Shown: positions 1 through 9,195, numbered from the stretch's first letter. The stretch is DNA of 64,000 nt from JAANXG01 sp963731035 (GCA_963731035.1 CAVSUY010000022.1:372001-436000), one strand, 5' to 3'. Notes: generated by a model from the sequence alone, not told the origin. Translations and numbers: made by a program.

Positions 1-876
1 CAAGTTGCGCTTGCTGCAGGAGCCGATAAAGAGCGTCCGCTCCAGCGCCTGGTAGTACCCGGATATCATGGCGAAACAGTTGAGACTCAGGATGTCGCCG
101 GCACGCAGCCTCCGGGTAGTAACGGGGTTGTGGGCCCCGTCGGTGTTCAGTCCGGACTGAAACCAGGTCCAGGTGTCCATGAGCTCGGTATGGGGATACG
201 CCGCGGCGATCGCGCGGACCATCGCCTGGGTCGAATGCAGCGCGACCTCGTACTCGGGCACACCCTCGGCGACGGCCTCCACCACCGCCGCCCCGCCCAC
301 GTCGCAGATTCTCGCCCCTTGTCGGATCAAGTCCTGCTCTTCGAGCGACTTGATCATGCGGATTCGCATGGCCGCCTCCGAGATGTCCACGAAGTCCATA
401 TCCGGGAGGAAATCGGCCAGCTTGGTTCTGCGTTCCAGCGTGACGTGATCATACTCGATACCAACCCGCCCGCCCGCCGGCAACAATCGCTGCAGGGCCC
501 GGAAATAGTTGTCTCGTTGCCAGTCGGTGTACACGATGTTGTCGCCGTACGACTGCCGCCAGGGCTGGCCGGCGTCGATATTGGCGCTTACCGTGGTGTG
601 ACTGTCGTGCGTGATCACCAGCCCGTAGGGGCGGCCGAAGGAGCAGTACAAAAAATCGGCGAAATAGTTGATGCCATGAACGGAGGTGAGCAAGACTGCG
701 TCCAGGTTCTCGCGCGACATGTAACTCCGGAGCTTGGATGCGCGCGTCTCCATCTCTTGTGCCGAGAAGGTCGGCTTGACCTTGTCACCGTTCTTGAATT
801 CGATGACCTCAGGGCGGGGGGGGAATGGGCTGTCGTTCACCTGATTTCCTCGGGCTCCCGGTGAATTCACAGACAT
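1..876 (-). CDS. Creatinase (creatine amidinohydrolase), 5' part only
   Basis: Creatinase hydrolyses creatine to sarcosine and urea in the cytoplasm and has the pita-bread fold of the M24 peptidase family. The 292 residues inside the window follow the Pseudomonas putida enzyme (about 403 aa) closely. Visible stretches include NYFADFLYCSFGRPYGLV, GQPWRQSYGDNIVYTDWQRD, ELMDTWTWFQSG and LNCFAMISGYYQALERT. The His in EVALHSTQAM matches the catalytic His232 of the Pseudomonas enzyme. The C-terminal quarter lies left of position 1. The start is the ATG at 876, which gives an N-terminal extension of about 20 residues before the conserved FKNGDKVKPTFSAQE; a GTG further in is possible. A lipoprotein gene follows in the same orientation and a LysR gene diverges at 1465, a plausible regulator. 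Family assignment is firm; substrate is by family. Confidence 0.92.
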   Translation of the reverse strand, partial: MSVNSPGARGNQVNDSPFPPRPEVIEFKNGDKVKPTFSAQEMETRASKLRSYMSRENLDAVLLTSVHGINYFADFLYCSFGRPYGLVITHDSHTTVSANIDAGQPWRQSYGDNIVYTDWQRDNYFRALQRLLPAGGRVGIEYDHVTLERRTKLADFLPDMDFVDISEAAMRIRMIKSLEEQDLIRQGARICDVGGAAVVEAVAEGVPEYEVALHSTQAMVRAIAAAYPHTELMDTWTWFQSGLNTDGAHNPVTTRRLRAGDILSLNCFAMISGYYQALERTLFIGSCSKRNL

Positions 877-902
877 TGCATCGGATTGCAGACAGCCATT
901 GT

Positions 903-1349
903 CTAGTCGCGCGAAAAGCTCCAGACTCCTTTGTCGCCATCGCTTTCGGTGTAGGTTCCGGACATATCATTTTTGCTGGTCAGAACACCGGTATACGTGC
1001 CACGAAAGGTCGCGTTCCCGGGTATGACCAAGGTGAAATTGATGACATTGCCATTCTTGGTGCCGGTAACCGGCAAGTCCTGGCCCGGATTGGACGTCCC
1101 GGTGGAACTGTTCAGGGCGCCGCTGAAACCCTGGGTTACTGCTCCTGACGTCGGCTGCAGCAATGTCAGCGTTCCCTTCGACTGATTGCCGGACGAGGTG
1201 TTTGTGCGCATCCCGGTCCATACACCGGAGATGTTGTTGGTGAACCCGGCGCCGCCGCCTCCACCACCCGAGCTCCCCCCTCCACAGCCGATCAGCAAGA
1301 ACGGCAACGAAATTGCCACTAGTGTTTGGACTGCCGTACGCTTCCGCAT
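903..1349 (-). CDS. Small glycine-rich lipoprotein, function unknown
   Basis: A short exported lipoprotein of 148 aa. It begins MRKRTAVQTLVAISLPFLL and is followed by a lipobox LIGC and a Gly/Ser linker (GGGSSGGGGGG), so the mature protein should be anchored through its N-terminal Cys. The body is Thr/Ser/Gly-rich with alternating patterns (GVWTGMRTNTSS, FRGTYTGVLTSKNDMSGTYTESD) that look like a small beta-barrel or beta-sandwich. The ATG at 1349 is preferred over an upstream Met at 1379 because AGAGG lies about ten bases before it and the signal peptide then has normal length. It sits between creatinase and the divergent LysR gene. No enzymatic motif is recognisable. Confidence 0.8.
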   Translation of the reverse strand: MRKRTAVQTLVAISLPFLLIGCGGGSSGGGGGGAGFTNNISGVWTGMRTNTSSGNQSKGTLTLLQPTSGAVTQGFSGALNSSTGTSNPGQDLPVTGTKNGNVINFTLVIPGNATFRGTYTGVLTSKNDMSGTYTESDGDKGVWSFSRD

Positions 1350-1464
1350 CGTTGGTTTCCTCTGGTTTGAACACAGCATTGCACCGGACTGGCCAATATG
1401 CGTAAATAATGATTTTCAGCACCGGATATTCTGATAAATCGAATTATCGCGGGAGGAATGAGGT

Positions 1465-2403
1465 TTGATTCCCAGGATCTCTCTGAAGCAGCTCTACTAC
1501 TTCGCCGCCGTGGCGGAGCTGGGAAGGGTCACTGCCGCGGCCGAAAGCATTCCGGTCAGTGCTTCCGCCGTCACGGAGGCCATCAAGCAACTGGAGCACG
1601 CCGTCGACGCCAAGCTCTTCGAGCGGGGGAAGGACGGCATGCAGCTTACTTACGAGGGCTACCGGTTCCTCGACAAGGCCAGGACCATACTGCGAATGGC
1701 CGAGGAGGCGACCGAGAGGTTCCGAATGGAAACCGAACAGGTCAGCGGATCGCTGGAACTCATTGTTTCACCCTCGGTCACCGGCTACTTCCTGCCGGGA
1801 CCGTTCGCAAGATTCCGGCGCTTCTTCCCGGACGTCTCGATCACCCTGCGGGAGATGGAGCGCAACGAAATCGAGCGGAGATTGCGGGAAGGAAAAGCCG
1901 GGCTTGCCGTCATGCTCGTGTCCAACCTCAGCATGAAACCCGGGATCCACGTCGAGACATTGGTGCATTCCAGGCGCGCGCTGTGGTGCGCGGCTGACCA
2001 TGAGCTCGCTGACCGCCATTCGGTGAGCTTGAACGATCTCAAGGACCAGACCTTCGTTCTGCTGGAGCTGGACGAGGCAAGGAAGAACATCAGCGACTAC
2101 CTGGATTCCAAGGGCGCCACGGTGGCGGAAATGATATGCACGGAGACGACCGAGGCAGTGCGCAGCCTGGTGGCGCAAGGCGCAGGGGTAACAGTGCTGT
2201 CGGACCTCCTTTATCGTCCCTGGTCGCTGGAGGGCGCCCGCATCCTGCGCAAGCCTTTGGTCGAGCGTCCACCTTCAATGAACCTCGGCATGGTGTGGCC
2301 GGACGGCAGAAAGCCAAGCGGGGCGGCGCGGCTGTTCGCTGATTTCCTGCGACGGGAGTGCAAAGGGATACTGTCGGACGGGATCGCCGCGGCAAGGCAT
2401 TAA
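1465..2403 (+). CDS. LysR-family transcriptional regulator
   Basis: A 312-residue LysR-type regulator with an N-terminal winged helix-turn-helix (residues about 5-65: LKQLYYFAAVAELGRVTAAA, then SASAVTEAIKQLE) and a LysR substrate-binding domain (about 90-300). The start is TTG at 1465, chosen because a strong Shine-Dalgarno stretch (GGGAGGAATGAGG) lies directly upstream and the HTH begins at once. It is transcribed away from the lipoprotein and creatinase genes. LysR regulators commonly control a divergent neighbour, so creatine catabolism is a reasonable but unproven target. The gene appears intact and ends just before the accessory island begins. Confidence 0.9.
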   Translation: MIPRISLKQLYYFAAVAELGRVTAAAESIPVSASAVTEAIKQLEHAVDAKLFERGKDGMQLTYEGYRFLDKARTILRMAEEATERFRMETEQVSGSLELIVSPSVTGYFLPGPFARFRRFFPDVSITLREMERNEIERRLREGKAGLAVMLVSNLSMKPGIHVETLVHSRRALWCAADHELADRHSVSLNDLKDQTFVLLELDEARKNISDYLDSKGATVAEMICTETTEAVRSLVAQGAGVTVLSDLLYRPWSLEGARILRKPLVERPPSMNLGMVWPDGRKPSGAARLFADFLRRECKGILSDGIAAARH

Positions 2404-2503
2404 CGCAACTCACGGACGGGACAGGTCTTCTTCAGGCAGTAACGGGACCTGGGATTGAAAACGGTGGGTAAGGAAGACCGGCCGGCCGAGGGTACACTGC
2501 GGG

Positions 2504-2645
2504 CATGTCTGCCGAGTTTTCCTGTCAGCCCACGAGCAACTTCCCCGCCCTGCTGAGTGAACTGGGTGTTTCTTTGCTGGTTTCCACCTACCAGGCCGGG
2601 ATGCTCTTCGTGGTGCGCGCCCTGGGGGAAGAGGAGATAAAGTAG
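2504..2645 (+). pseudogene. N-terminal stub of a TIGR03032/DUF4915-type protein, cut by the IS91 end
   Basis: From the ATG at 2504 the reading frame gives about 46 residues (NFPALLSELGVSLLVSTYQ, then AGMLFVVRA). This is the typical opening of TIGR03032-type proteins, whose members run to several hundred residues and are often found beside glycosyltransferases and sulfotransferases. The frame ends at a stop contributed by the IS91-family terminal sequence starting near 2640. The rest of the gene is not in the window. This marks the left junction of the island and suggests that the element landed in, or recombined through, this gene. Confidence 0.55.
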
Positions 2646-2770
2646 CCTTGATTCGGGATCGCAATGGTGCCGAATCAGAGGAAGGGAGCGTTTTTCGGGC
2701 GAGAATGACGGAATTATTCGCCCGACCCGGTTGAAGGACGAGCGTGAACGTGGGGCGCGAGTGGGCGCAG
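2640..2770. repeat. Island boundary repeat, left copy (IS91-family terminus)
   Basis: About 130 bp starting AAGTAGCCTTGATTCGGGAT. It is nearly identical, in the same orientation, to 26586-26716. The two copies diverge immediately inward of GTGGGGCGCGAG. They enclose the whole glycan island. Confidence 0.85.
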
Positions 2771-3260
2771 CCTTCTGGCTGGTGTTAGCTGATTGTTCCC
2801 TGCCGCTCGGCGGCGTAAGGCGGCGCGCGTGCCGGGTGTGTCATCGTTCGACCGGACTCGGACCGTGGCTTGAGGTGGTCCAGGATCCGTTTCACGAGGG
2901 CGGGGTCCTCAGGCAATGACCTTGACCGCGCCGCCGCACCGGTCACAGGTCTGGATGTCGATCTTGAACACCCGCTTGAGGCACTGGACCCAGGTTATTG
3001 CCATGAATAGCATGTATGGCGGCTTTGCAGGAGCAAAAGCCGACCATCGCCGCGCGGCGCTGGGCGGGGGACTCGGCCTTGGCGGGCTTTCGCTTGCGGC
3101 GCTTCGTCGAACTCGCGCTGCACGTAGTGCGGCAGCGAGCAACCCTGACCGGCTAACAGCCCGATGAACCGGGGGTAGTGTTCGGCGACGAGCTGGTAGA
3201 GCAGCGTCTGCTCGGGGCGACGACGTTTATAGCGCCACTCGACGTTTCCTGTATTGGGCT
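2640..3260 (-). mobile_element. IS91-family element remnant A, internally deleted, with terminal sequence
   Basis: The minus strand encodes two recognisable ends of an IS91-family transposase joined by a large deletion. The N-terminal piece near 3250-3100 reads VEWRYKRRRPEQTLLYQLVA and LPHYVQREFDE. The C-terminal piece near 3005-2920 reads LKRVFKIDIQTCDRCGGAVK, the zinc-binding tail, and then a stop. The whole catalytic middle is missing and frames are broken. The outermost 130 bp (2640-2770) is the non-coding terminus and recurs at 26586-26716. A hairpin made from GCTTTTGCTCCTGCAAAGC (about 3022-3044) interrupts the transposase text. This cannot be an autonomous element. Confidence 0.75.
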
Positions 3261-3387
3261 TCCCGGCCGTCCCCCAAAACATCCTGCACACACTCCCTGT
3301 CGATTGTCTTGTCCTGTTCCGATGCCCCTATTTTGGTATTCGCTCTTCCTGATAGAGGGAATCCTGGTTCTCGAGGCGGCGGTGCCA

Positions 3388-3511
3388 ACGTGAAGATTAT
3401 CGCCATGACTGGCCGCGGCAATGCTGACGATCGGCGTAAGGTCATGCAAGCCGGGTTCGACGCCCACCTCGTCTGGCCCATCCCAGCGGCGGAGCTGAGG
3501 GTCACGCCAGC
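3388..3511 (+). pseudogene. Fragment of a response-regulator receiver domain
   Basis: About 40 residues in frame read VKIIAMTGRGNADDRRKVMQ and then AGFDAHLVWPIPAAELR. This is the beta4 to alpha5 part of a REC domain, with the conserved Thr/Ser region (MTG) and the usual K-P-I replaced by W-P-I, so the conserved lysine is lost. Neither the phospho-acceptor Asp nor an output domain is present. It lies between the IS91 relic and the first glycosyltransferase gene and is a leftover of an earlier gene. Confidence 0.6.
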
Positions 3512-3667
3512 ACCACGATGTCACCTGGTCGCGCCTGTTCCAGTCAGCCGAAGGGCGTTTTGTTATACTTTTGCGGTTAATTTCGCCGGAGCCTTCGTAT
3601 TGATCGACGAGTTGTATTTTGCCAACGGGGCTGGCCGGCGACGGCTTTGGTAAAAAGGGAATACGTT

Positions 3668-4594
3668 GTGAATTCCATAGCCGCAGAACAGTCCAGTCAG
3701 GACGCGATCTTGATTGTTTTCAATTCCGCGTATTTCCGCTATGCCCGTGCGCTCTTTGAGAGCATCAAAGCCAACTATCCCGATCACCCCGACCTGTTGG
3801 TCTATTACGAAGGAGATAACCCTGAGGTTCTCTCCTATCTCGAGGCCCAACGTTCATTCGTCCCGGTGTCGCTGTCCCGATATCGCCGGGAATTTGGAGG
3901 TTTGCCCGCCGGCCCGATCGGCCACCCGATCGTCTACGCGAGGTTCTACGCGTTCGCCGAGGATTTCGCCCACTATCGAAACATCGTATACCTCGACGCG
4001 GACACGGTCGTGCTCAAGCCTCTCGATCATCTGCTGGCGATGGACGGTTTCGTAGTCGGCCACAATTTTCGGCGCTCGGCGTCCCACCTGAACGAACCGT
4101 TCGGCGTCTTTCAACCAACGCCTTGCGAGTCGCAAACGTTGTGCACGCTGCTGGCGGAAGACGGGCTTCCGGTCGATCCGCTCAGACTTCCCATGGTACA
4201 GGCCGGCGTAATGAAGATTCCACGAAGCTTCCGCATGAGGAATGCAGTCGCGGAGATGCACGAGATCGGTCTTCGCTACGGGCCATACCTGCGCTTGGCA
4301 GACCAAAGCCTGGTCAGCATCTGGTGCCGGCTCAATGGAATCGAGCCGCAATATCTTTCGGCACTATCGTTTCGAAGCCGGGATCTCGAGTCGCCGGAAG
4401 AGATTTCCCGGGCTTATATTGTTCATTTCGACAAGTACAAGCCGGATTCAATCGAGTTTGCCAATTGGCCGGCCCTGGAAGATTTCGCGCCAACCCAGCC
4501 TGTCATCGACGCGCTCACGCACATGTTCTACCGCTACTCAGATTATCTGGTGCCGGCGAAGGACACCCAGGCGCATTTATCGACAGTATCATGA
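3668..4594 (+). CDS. GT8-like glycosyltransferase (nucleotide-diphospho-sugar transferase fold)
   Basis: A 308-residue cytoplasmic GT-A enzyme. The metal- and nucleotide-binding DxD is visible as VYLDADTVVL around residues 110-112. A second family-like element, IVHFDKYKPDS, sits near the C terminus, as in retaining GT8/glycogenin-type enzymes. The acceptor and donor are unknown. The GTG at 3668 is preferred to the TTG at 3647 because AAGGGA lies about eight bases upstream. It is the first gene of the plus-strand island operon. Its stop codon overlaps the ATG of an 18-codon ORF (ATGA at 4591) that in turn overlaps the next gene's GTG, which suggests translational coupling. Composition is less GC-rich than the flanking chromosome. 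Confidence 0.8.
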   Translation: MNSIAAEQSSQDAILIVFNSAYFRYARALFESIKANYPDHPDLLVYYEGDNPEVLSYLEAQRSFVPVSLSRYRREFGGLPAGPIGHPIVYARFYAFAEDFAHYRNIVYLDADTVVLKPLDHLLAMDGFVVGHNFRRSASHLNEPFGVFQPTPCESQTLCTLLAEDGLPVDPLRLPMVQAGVMKIPRSFRMRNAVAEMHEIGLRYGPYLRLADQSLVSIWCRLNGIEPQYLSALSFRSRDLESPEEISRAYIVHFDKYKPDSIEFANWPALEDFAPTQPVIDALTHMFYRYSDYLVPAKDTQAHLSTVS

Positions 4595-4647
4595 GTTCCG
4601 CGTGGCCGCCTGGTTCCTCCACCACAAACGGCGGCACCGGGACGTGA
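4591..4647 (+). other. Possible 18-codon coupling ORF between two glycosyltransferase genes
   Basis: A short frame begins at an ATG overlapping the stop of the GT8-like gene (ATGA) and ends at a TGA overlapping the likely GTG start of the following GT2 gene (GTGA at 4644). Its peptide (MSSAWPPGSSTTNGGTGT) resembles nothing known. It may serve only to carry ribosomes across, or be chance. Confidence 0.3.
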
Positions 4648-6797
4648 CGAAACCGTCGATCAGCGTCGTTGTGCCGACCTTCCGGCCCCGGGCAATTTGG
4701 CCGACTCTCGACGCGCTGCTCAAACAGCGGCGGATCGCGGTCGATATCATCGTCGTGGAAAACGGCTCGTCGACGCTGTCGGACGAGTCCCGATTCCGCA
4801 CCTTGGTGCAATCGGGTTGCATCCGCTACTTGGCAATTGAGCGCGCCAACCTGAATGCTGCCCGAAACGCAGGTCTGAAGGCCGCTTCGTCGAACGTTGT
4901 GGCGTTCACGGATGACGATTGCATACCTGCATCCGATTGGTGTCGTAATCTGGCGAACGTGTTCGATCGCGACGAGACCGTCGCCGTCGCCTGCGGGCCG
5001 GTCGATCTGCAGTTGCCGGAGGATTGCCCCGATTGGATCCGCGGCCCGTTCAGGGGTTATCTTTCGGCGCTTGATCTCGGCGACGAGACCCACGACCTGG
5101 TGCCGGGGGAATGGCTGGTCGGGGCGAACATGGCTTTTCGACGCGAAGCGCTGTCCATCATCGGCAGTTTCAACGAGTCGGTCGGCATGATGGGCGATGA
5201 TCCGGCATTGGCGGGCAACGACGAACTGGAGTTGATGCGCAGAGTCGAAGCGCAACCGCCGTGGCGCGTCGTATACTGCCCGCTGGCCGGCGTCCGACAC
5301 AGAATCGACGGCGGTAGGTTGACGCCGTCGTATTTCGAGAAACGGCGCTATGGACAGGGGCGCGCAGATTGCCTCTTGGCGCGGATATCGGGCACCCTGC
5401 GTACATGGGACGATGTTGGCGCCAATCTGGAGTGGCATTTGACGGACCTGTTCTCCTATCTCGAAGACGTGGACATCGCGCGAATCGAAGAAGCGCAGGT
5501 GCACCATGTGAATTACGCACGCTGCGTGGTCTCCTACGCCCTCGGGTTTTACCAAAGCGCGCTTGCACACGTTGCCGGAAAGATGTCGAAAGCCGCTCCG
5601 CCAACGCTTCGAGGCCGGGAGAATGCGGCGATTTTCGTCCGATGCGGCCGAGACGCCATGGAAGTTCTGAAAGAGTCATTGTTGACACTGGCTGAGTTCG
5701 GAATTAACCAGCAATACGATGCACGGTGCGAAGAAGTCGTCCACCGGTATCTTGGTTACGTCAACGGCATGAACAGCGACCAGGCATCGTCGCCTGTTGC
5801 CGGCGATGCGGTAGCAGCGCAAATCGCCGGCGTTTTGCGCAACAACGAACCGGTCGAGATGGTGCGTTTTGGTCTCGGCTTCACGGTCGAGCAGCTTGGG
5901 GCTTACACCGGCGAGATTGATTGTCCGGTCATCGTAGTAAGGCCTGGTTGGCGCCTGGACAGGATGCGAGGGACGCTGGTCCGATCGGGAACCCGTCAAG
6001 ACCACAGGCCTGTCTGCCCCGATAACCTGTTGGCGAACGCCGGCCTGTTGGCGCCGTACAAGCACGTGGACTGGCCCGGCGCTGGTCGACATCGCGTGAT
6101 CGATACGACCTCACGACGACCTGCCATCGACAATCCGGACGATGTGGTAAAGCTTTGCCGTTGTATCGGCGGCTGCCTGCGCCTTCCGGTGGACAATGAC
6201 CGGCGAGCGTTGTTTGCCGTCTCCTTCGCGAAAACGCAAAAGTACTGGTTGCACGGCATGCAGGTGTTGATCGGCGCGATATACGACGTGCAGTCGCCGG
6301 CGGCGGTCCGAGCATCCGGGGACGATCTGCTGCGGGCCGTTCACGAGGCCTGTCGACGCCTGAAACAATTGCCCGTGCTATGGCAGCCCGACGACGTAAA
6401 CGACATGCGGATCTACCGACTATCCGAGGACGCCGGATCTCTCACCTTTCTTTCCGGAATGGGAATTACGCTTCGCGCCGGCTACCCGGCGGTCTCCAAC
6501 TTCCTCGACCATCTTGATTCCAGGCAGACGCATTTCAATCGGGCGGAACTGGCGACGATGATATTTTGCGACGGACCCGGCGTTGTTGCGAAGTGGCCGG
6601 CGTCCGCGCTGGCCTGGTCCTGGCTGTCCGTGGTGATAAACCGGATCGGTTGGAGATTCGCAAATGAGGCGCGCGATAACGCGGAGGTCAAAAGTGCTTC
6701 GTTACGCGATGATGCCGTACGAGTACTCGAGCAGTTTCGCCGTGCCTACGCCGAAGCACGCGCGCCGGCGCGGCACGACAGGACGTTGAGCGTCTGA
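4644..6797 (+). CDS. Large family 2 glycosyltransferase with an uncharacterised C-terminal half
   Basis: About 717 aa from the GTG at 4644 (GTG at 4602 is an alternative). Residues 1-230 form a GT2 GT-A domain: SISVVVPTFRPR opening strand, DIIVVENGSS, the ARNAGL helix and the DxD-type motif FTDDDC near residues 89-91. A further GT2-like segment around PALAGNDELELMRR probably carries the catalytic Asp/Glu. Residues 250-718 have no family I recognise. They include an alpha-helical middle (YARCVVSYALGFYQSALAHV) and a compact C-terminal segment (YWLHGMQVLIGAIYDVQS, then YRLSEDAGSLTFLSGMG). The downstream gene begins one base after the stop. It probably adds a sugar in the same pathway as its operon mates. 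Confidence 0.78.
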   Translation: MTKPSISVVVPTFRPRAIWPTLDALLKQRRIAVDIIVVENGSSTLSDESRFRTLVQSGCIRYLAIERANLNAARNAGLKAASSNVVAFTDDDCIPASDWCRNLANVFDRDETVAVACGPVDLQLPEDCPDWIRGPFRGYLSALDLGDETHDLVPGEWLVGANMAFRREALSIIGSFNESVGMMGDDPALAGNDELELMRRVEAQPPWRVVYCPLAGVRHRIDGGRLTPSYFEKRRYGQGRADCLLARISGTLRTWDDVGANLEWHLTDLFSYLEDVDIARIEEAQVHHVNYARCVVSYALGFYQSALAHVAGKMSKAAPPTLRGRENAAIFVRCGRDAMEVLKESLLTLAEFGINQQYDARCEEVVHRYLGYVNGMNSDQASSPVAGDAVAAQIAGVLRNNEPVEMVRFGLGFTVEQLGAYTGEIDCPVIVVRPGWRLDRMRGTLVRSGTRQDHRPVCPDNLLANAGLLAPYKHVDWPGAGRHRVIDTTSRRPAIDNPDDVVKLCRCIGGCLRLPVDNDRRALFAVSFAKTQKYWLHGMQVLIGAIYDVQSPAAVRASGDDLLRAVHEACRRLKQLPVLWQPDDVNDMRIYRLSEDAGSLTFLSGMGITLRAGYPAVSNFLDHLDSRQTHFNRAELATMIFCDGPGVVAKWPASALAWSWLSVVINRIGWRFANEARDNAEVKSASLRDDAVRVLEQFRRAYAEARAPARHDRTLSV

Positions 6798-6798
6798 A

Positions 6799-9195
6799 AT
6801 GTCTGGATTCGTAATGTTTCTGCCATTCGCCGGAGAACTGGAACTGCTGCCACACTTGCTTCGTCACTACCGGCGCCTCGGCGTGGACCGCATCCTGGTG
6901 GACATACAGCTTCCCGTATCCGAAGACGTACACTGGCTCGATCCAGCGCTGTCGCTGTTAAGGAATTACGATGCCGAAGTCGTGTCTATCGACTCGGCGG
7001 CTTACTCGGGCACGCGAAAGCGGCGGGAAGCCGCCGTAGCTCAACATGCGGAATCGGACGATTGGATCGTCATTGCCGATGCGGACGAGTTCCAGGTGTA
7101 TCCCCTGCTCCTGGTCGATGTGGCACGGCAGTGCGAAGACAACGGTTACGATCACGTCGTCGGTCGCTATGTCGACCGCATCGCGTGCGATGGCGAGCTG
7201 GTAGAACCCGGGAGCAACCATCCGGCGCGCCTGATGCCATGTAGCGCCGAGCTAACCGCCAACATTCTCGGCGGCTGGATCTCGAAAGTGGTGATGGCGC
7301 GTCCCTACATTATCGTCGGCGAGGGCAATCACGAAGCCTACTATGGCCGGAGGGCGCCGGAGTCCGAGTTGTTTGCCGAGGTCCATCATTTCAAGTGGTA
7401 TAGGGGTGTGCTCTGCCGCAATCGGTCCATGATCGATTCGATTCGAAGACGCGGAGGCACCCACTATATAGAGAAAATCCGCTTCGAAAACCTGTTGCGC
7501 GAAAATGGAGGGCGGATCCCGGTCGATGTTCCCGAACTTGCCATTCACCGTGTGCGCGGCAGCGATCTCGGTTTGGACGCGGAGGTGCCCCTTGCCCACG
7601 AGAAACTGGATCCAGGCAACCGGTTCCACTGGCACCCGGCAAGGACCAAAGGGTCAAGGCTACACAAAGAGCGCGATGGTTTCGTCGTAAGGACGCCGCG
7701 CGGTCGGCAGGTCGCCTTCTCCACGGCTTTTCCGGTGGACCGGCTGTGGACCCTCCTCAATGGTAGAAACACGCTCGCGCAACTGGTCGTTCGATTTGGG
7801 GGGATTCTTGTGCAGCCTCGCGAACGGATATTAACTTCGATTCAACGCATCCTCGATTCGCTGGAAGCGATCAATGCCATCGATTACAGCCCGTTTACGC
7901 CAGCGCGAAGTTACGATATCGCCGACATTTCCCGCTCGGTGGCTTTCGACGATCACTTGGTTCGACTCCTCTACATCGACGACGAAGAGCCCGACCACAG
8001 CAAAGGATTCGGGTTTCCCCGTGCGCGCCGGGTACTCGAATTACTGGAACAGTCGGGATTTGAGGTAACAACGTTCGCTGCGCGGGACTCGACCGTTCGG
8101 CCGGGGAGCGCCGTGACACCCGGACGAATTGCCGATCTCAAGGCGTTGCTGCAAGCCAAGGGACAGCAGTTCGACGCTGTATGGGTCAGTCGGATGCGCA
8201 ACCTGCAGGCATTCGTTCGCGCCATAGACGGTGACCGGATGGATCGGCCCCTGATCTTCGATGCCGAGGCCGTCACGTCGCTTCGGGAGATACTGAGGCT
8301 CGAACAGCGGGGACAACCGCTTGGGGTGGAAGCGCAGCGTGACGTTATCGACGGCGAACTAGACTTCGCCGCCAGGGCAGATCTGGTCCTGGCAGTGTCA
8401 CGACGCGAGCAGGCTTTTTTCCGCGAGGGGAGTGTGAATCCGGTGCTATGCGTTCCGTTGCCTCACGATATCACCCCAACACCGTCGCCATTCGAGCGCC
8501 GTTCAGGAATCTTTTTCCTCAACAGCATGTACTTTGGCGGGACAACGCACGACGCCGTCGATTACCTCGTCGGCGAAATCTTCCCTCGACTCGCGTCGGT
8601 CGAAGAATTGACATTAAGTCTGTTCGGCTATGGCAGTGAATCGCTCCGTCTGCCCAAACTTGATCCTGGAATTGCCTCGCGAGTCCGATTGTGCGGATTC
8701 GCCGATGATTTGTTTGCGATGTACAACAGTCACCGCGTATGCGTGGTTCCCACGCGCTGCTCGTCCGGCGTTGCATGGAAAGTCATCGAGGCTATGGCCC
8801 ACGGCATACCGGTCGTAACCACGCCCTTGATCGCCGATCAGTTGGATGATGCAGGCGATGCCGTCCTGGTCGGCGCAGACGCGAATGAAATGGCATTGCG
8901 AGTCTTGAATCTTTATGAAGACTCCCGTCTCTGGGAACGCCAGAGGGAGGCGGGGTTCGATTACGTTGGACGGGAATGCAGCGCAAGGTCCATCCTCGAT
9001 ACGCTCGCGACGATACGAAACTGGATCATTTATCGTAACCGTTTCGAGTACGGCAACAACTCGCGCGAGGCGCCGACGACTCATGCGCTGAGTTCATGCA
9101 TCCCGTCGCCGAATTCACGGGTAGCCGGTAGAACGTCAAAACAACGGCTTGAGCGTATCCGGAGAAATGGAAAGCCTCGCGGACGGGTCACCTAA
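6799..9195 (+). CDS. Three-module glycosyltransferase: GT-A domain, PqqD-like domain, GT4 domain
   Basis: A 798-residue protein with three parts. Residues 1-260 resemble DUF23/GT92-type or GT2-type transferases that carry a DADEF metal site (WIVIADADEFQVYP, about residues 89-102) and a histidine-containing VHHFKWYR. Residues about 290-362 fit a PqqD-like winged helix: DGFVVRTPRGRQVAFST, then LWTLLNGRNTLAQLVVRF and ILDSLEAINAID. Residues about 385-765 form a GT-B/GT4 module ending in VVPTRCSSGVAWKVIEAM and HGIPVVTTP. PqqD-like domains (RREs) normally bind precursor peptides, so this may glycosylate a peptide or a carrier protein; that is inference. It starts one base after the previous gene, and its 3' end overlaps the next. 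A shorter homologue of the same layout lies on the other strand at 11705-13507. Confidence 0.8.
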   Translation: MSGFVMFLPFAGELELLPHLLRHYRRLGVDRILVDIQLPVSEDVHWLDPALSLLRNYDAEVVSIDSAAYSGTRKRREAAVAQHAESDDWIVIADADEFQVYPLLLVDVARQCEDNGYDHVVGRYVDRIACDGELVEPGSNHPARLMPCSAELTANILGGWISKVVMARPYIIVGEGNHEAYYGRRAPESELFAEVHHFKWYRGVLCRNRSMIDSIRRRGGTHYIEKIRFENLLRENGGRIPVDVPELAIHRVRGSDLGLDAEVPLAHEKLDPGNRFHWHPARTKGSRLHKERDGFVVRTPRGRQVAFSTAFPVDRLWTLLNGRNTLAQLVVRFGGILVQPRERILTSIQRILDSLEAINAIDYSPFTPARSYDIADISRSVAFDDHLVRLLYIDDEEPDHSKGFGFPRARRVLELLEQSGFEVTTFAARDSTVRPGSAVTPGRIADLKALLQAKGQQFDAVWVSRMRNLQAFVRAIDGDRMDRPLIFDAEAVTSLREILRLEQRGQPLGVEAQRDVIDGELDFAARADLVLAVSRREQAFFREGSVNPVLCVPLPHDITPTPSPFERRSGIFFLNSMYFGGTTHDAVDYLVGEIFPRLASVEELTLSLFGYGSESLRLPKLDPGIASRVRLCGFADDLFAMYNSHRVCVVPTRCSSGVAWKVIEAMAHGIPVVTTPLIADQLDDAGDAVLVGADANEMALRVLNLYEDSRLWERQREAGFDYVGRECSARSILDTLATIRNWIIYRNRFEYGNNSREAPTTHALSSCIPSPNSRVAGRTSKQRLERIRRNGKPRGRVT

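Noticed and set aside
130..864. Plus-strand 244-codon open frame at the left end
   Set aside because: It is the shadow of the creatinase gene on the opposite strand; the protein is His/Arg/Val-rich without any domain, whereas the minus strand matches creatinase throughout.
4515..5570. Minus-strand 351-codon frame
   Set aside because: Antisense of the GT2 gene; composition of a shadow frame.
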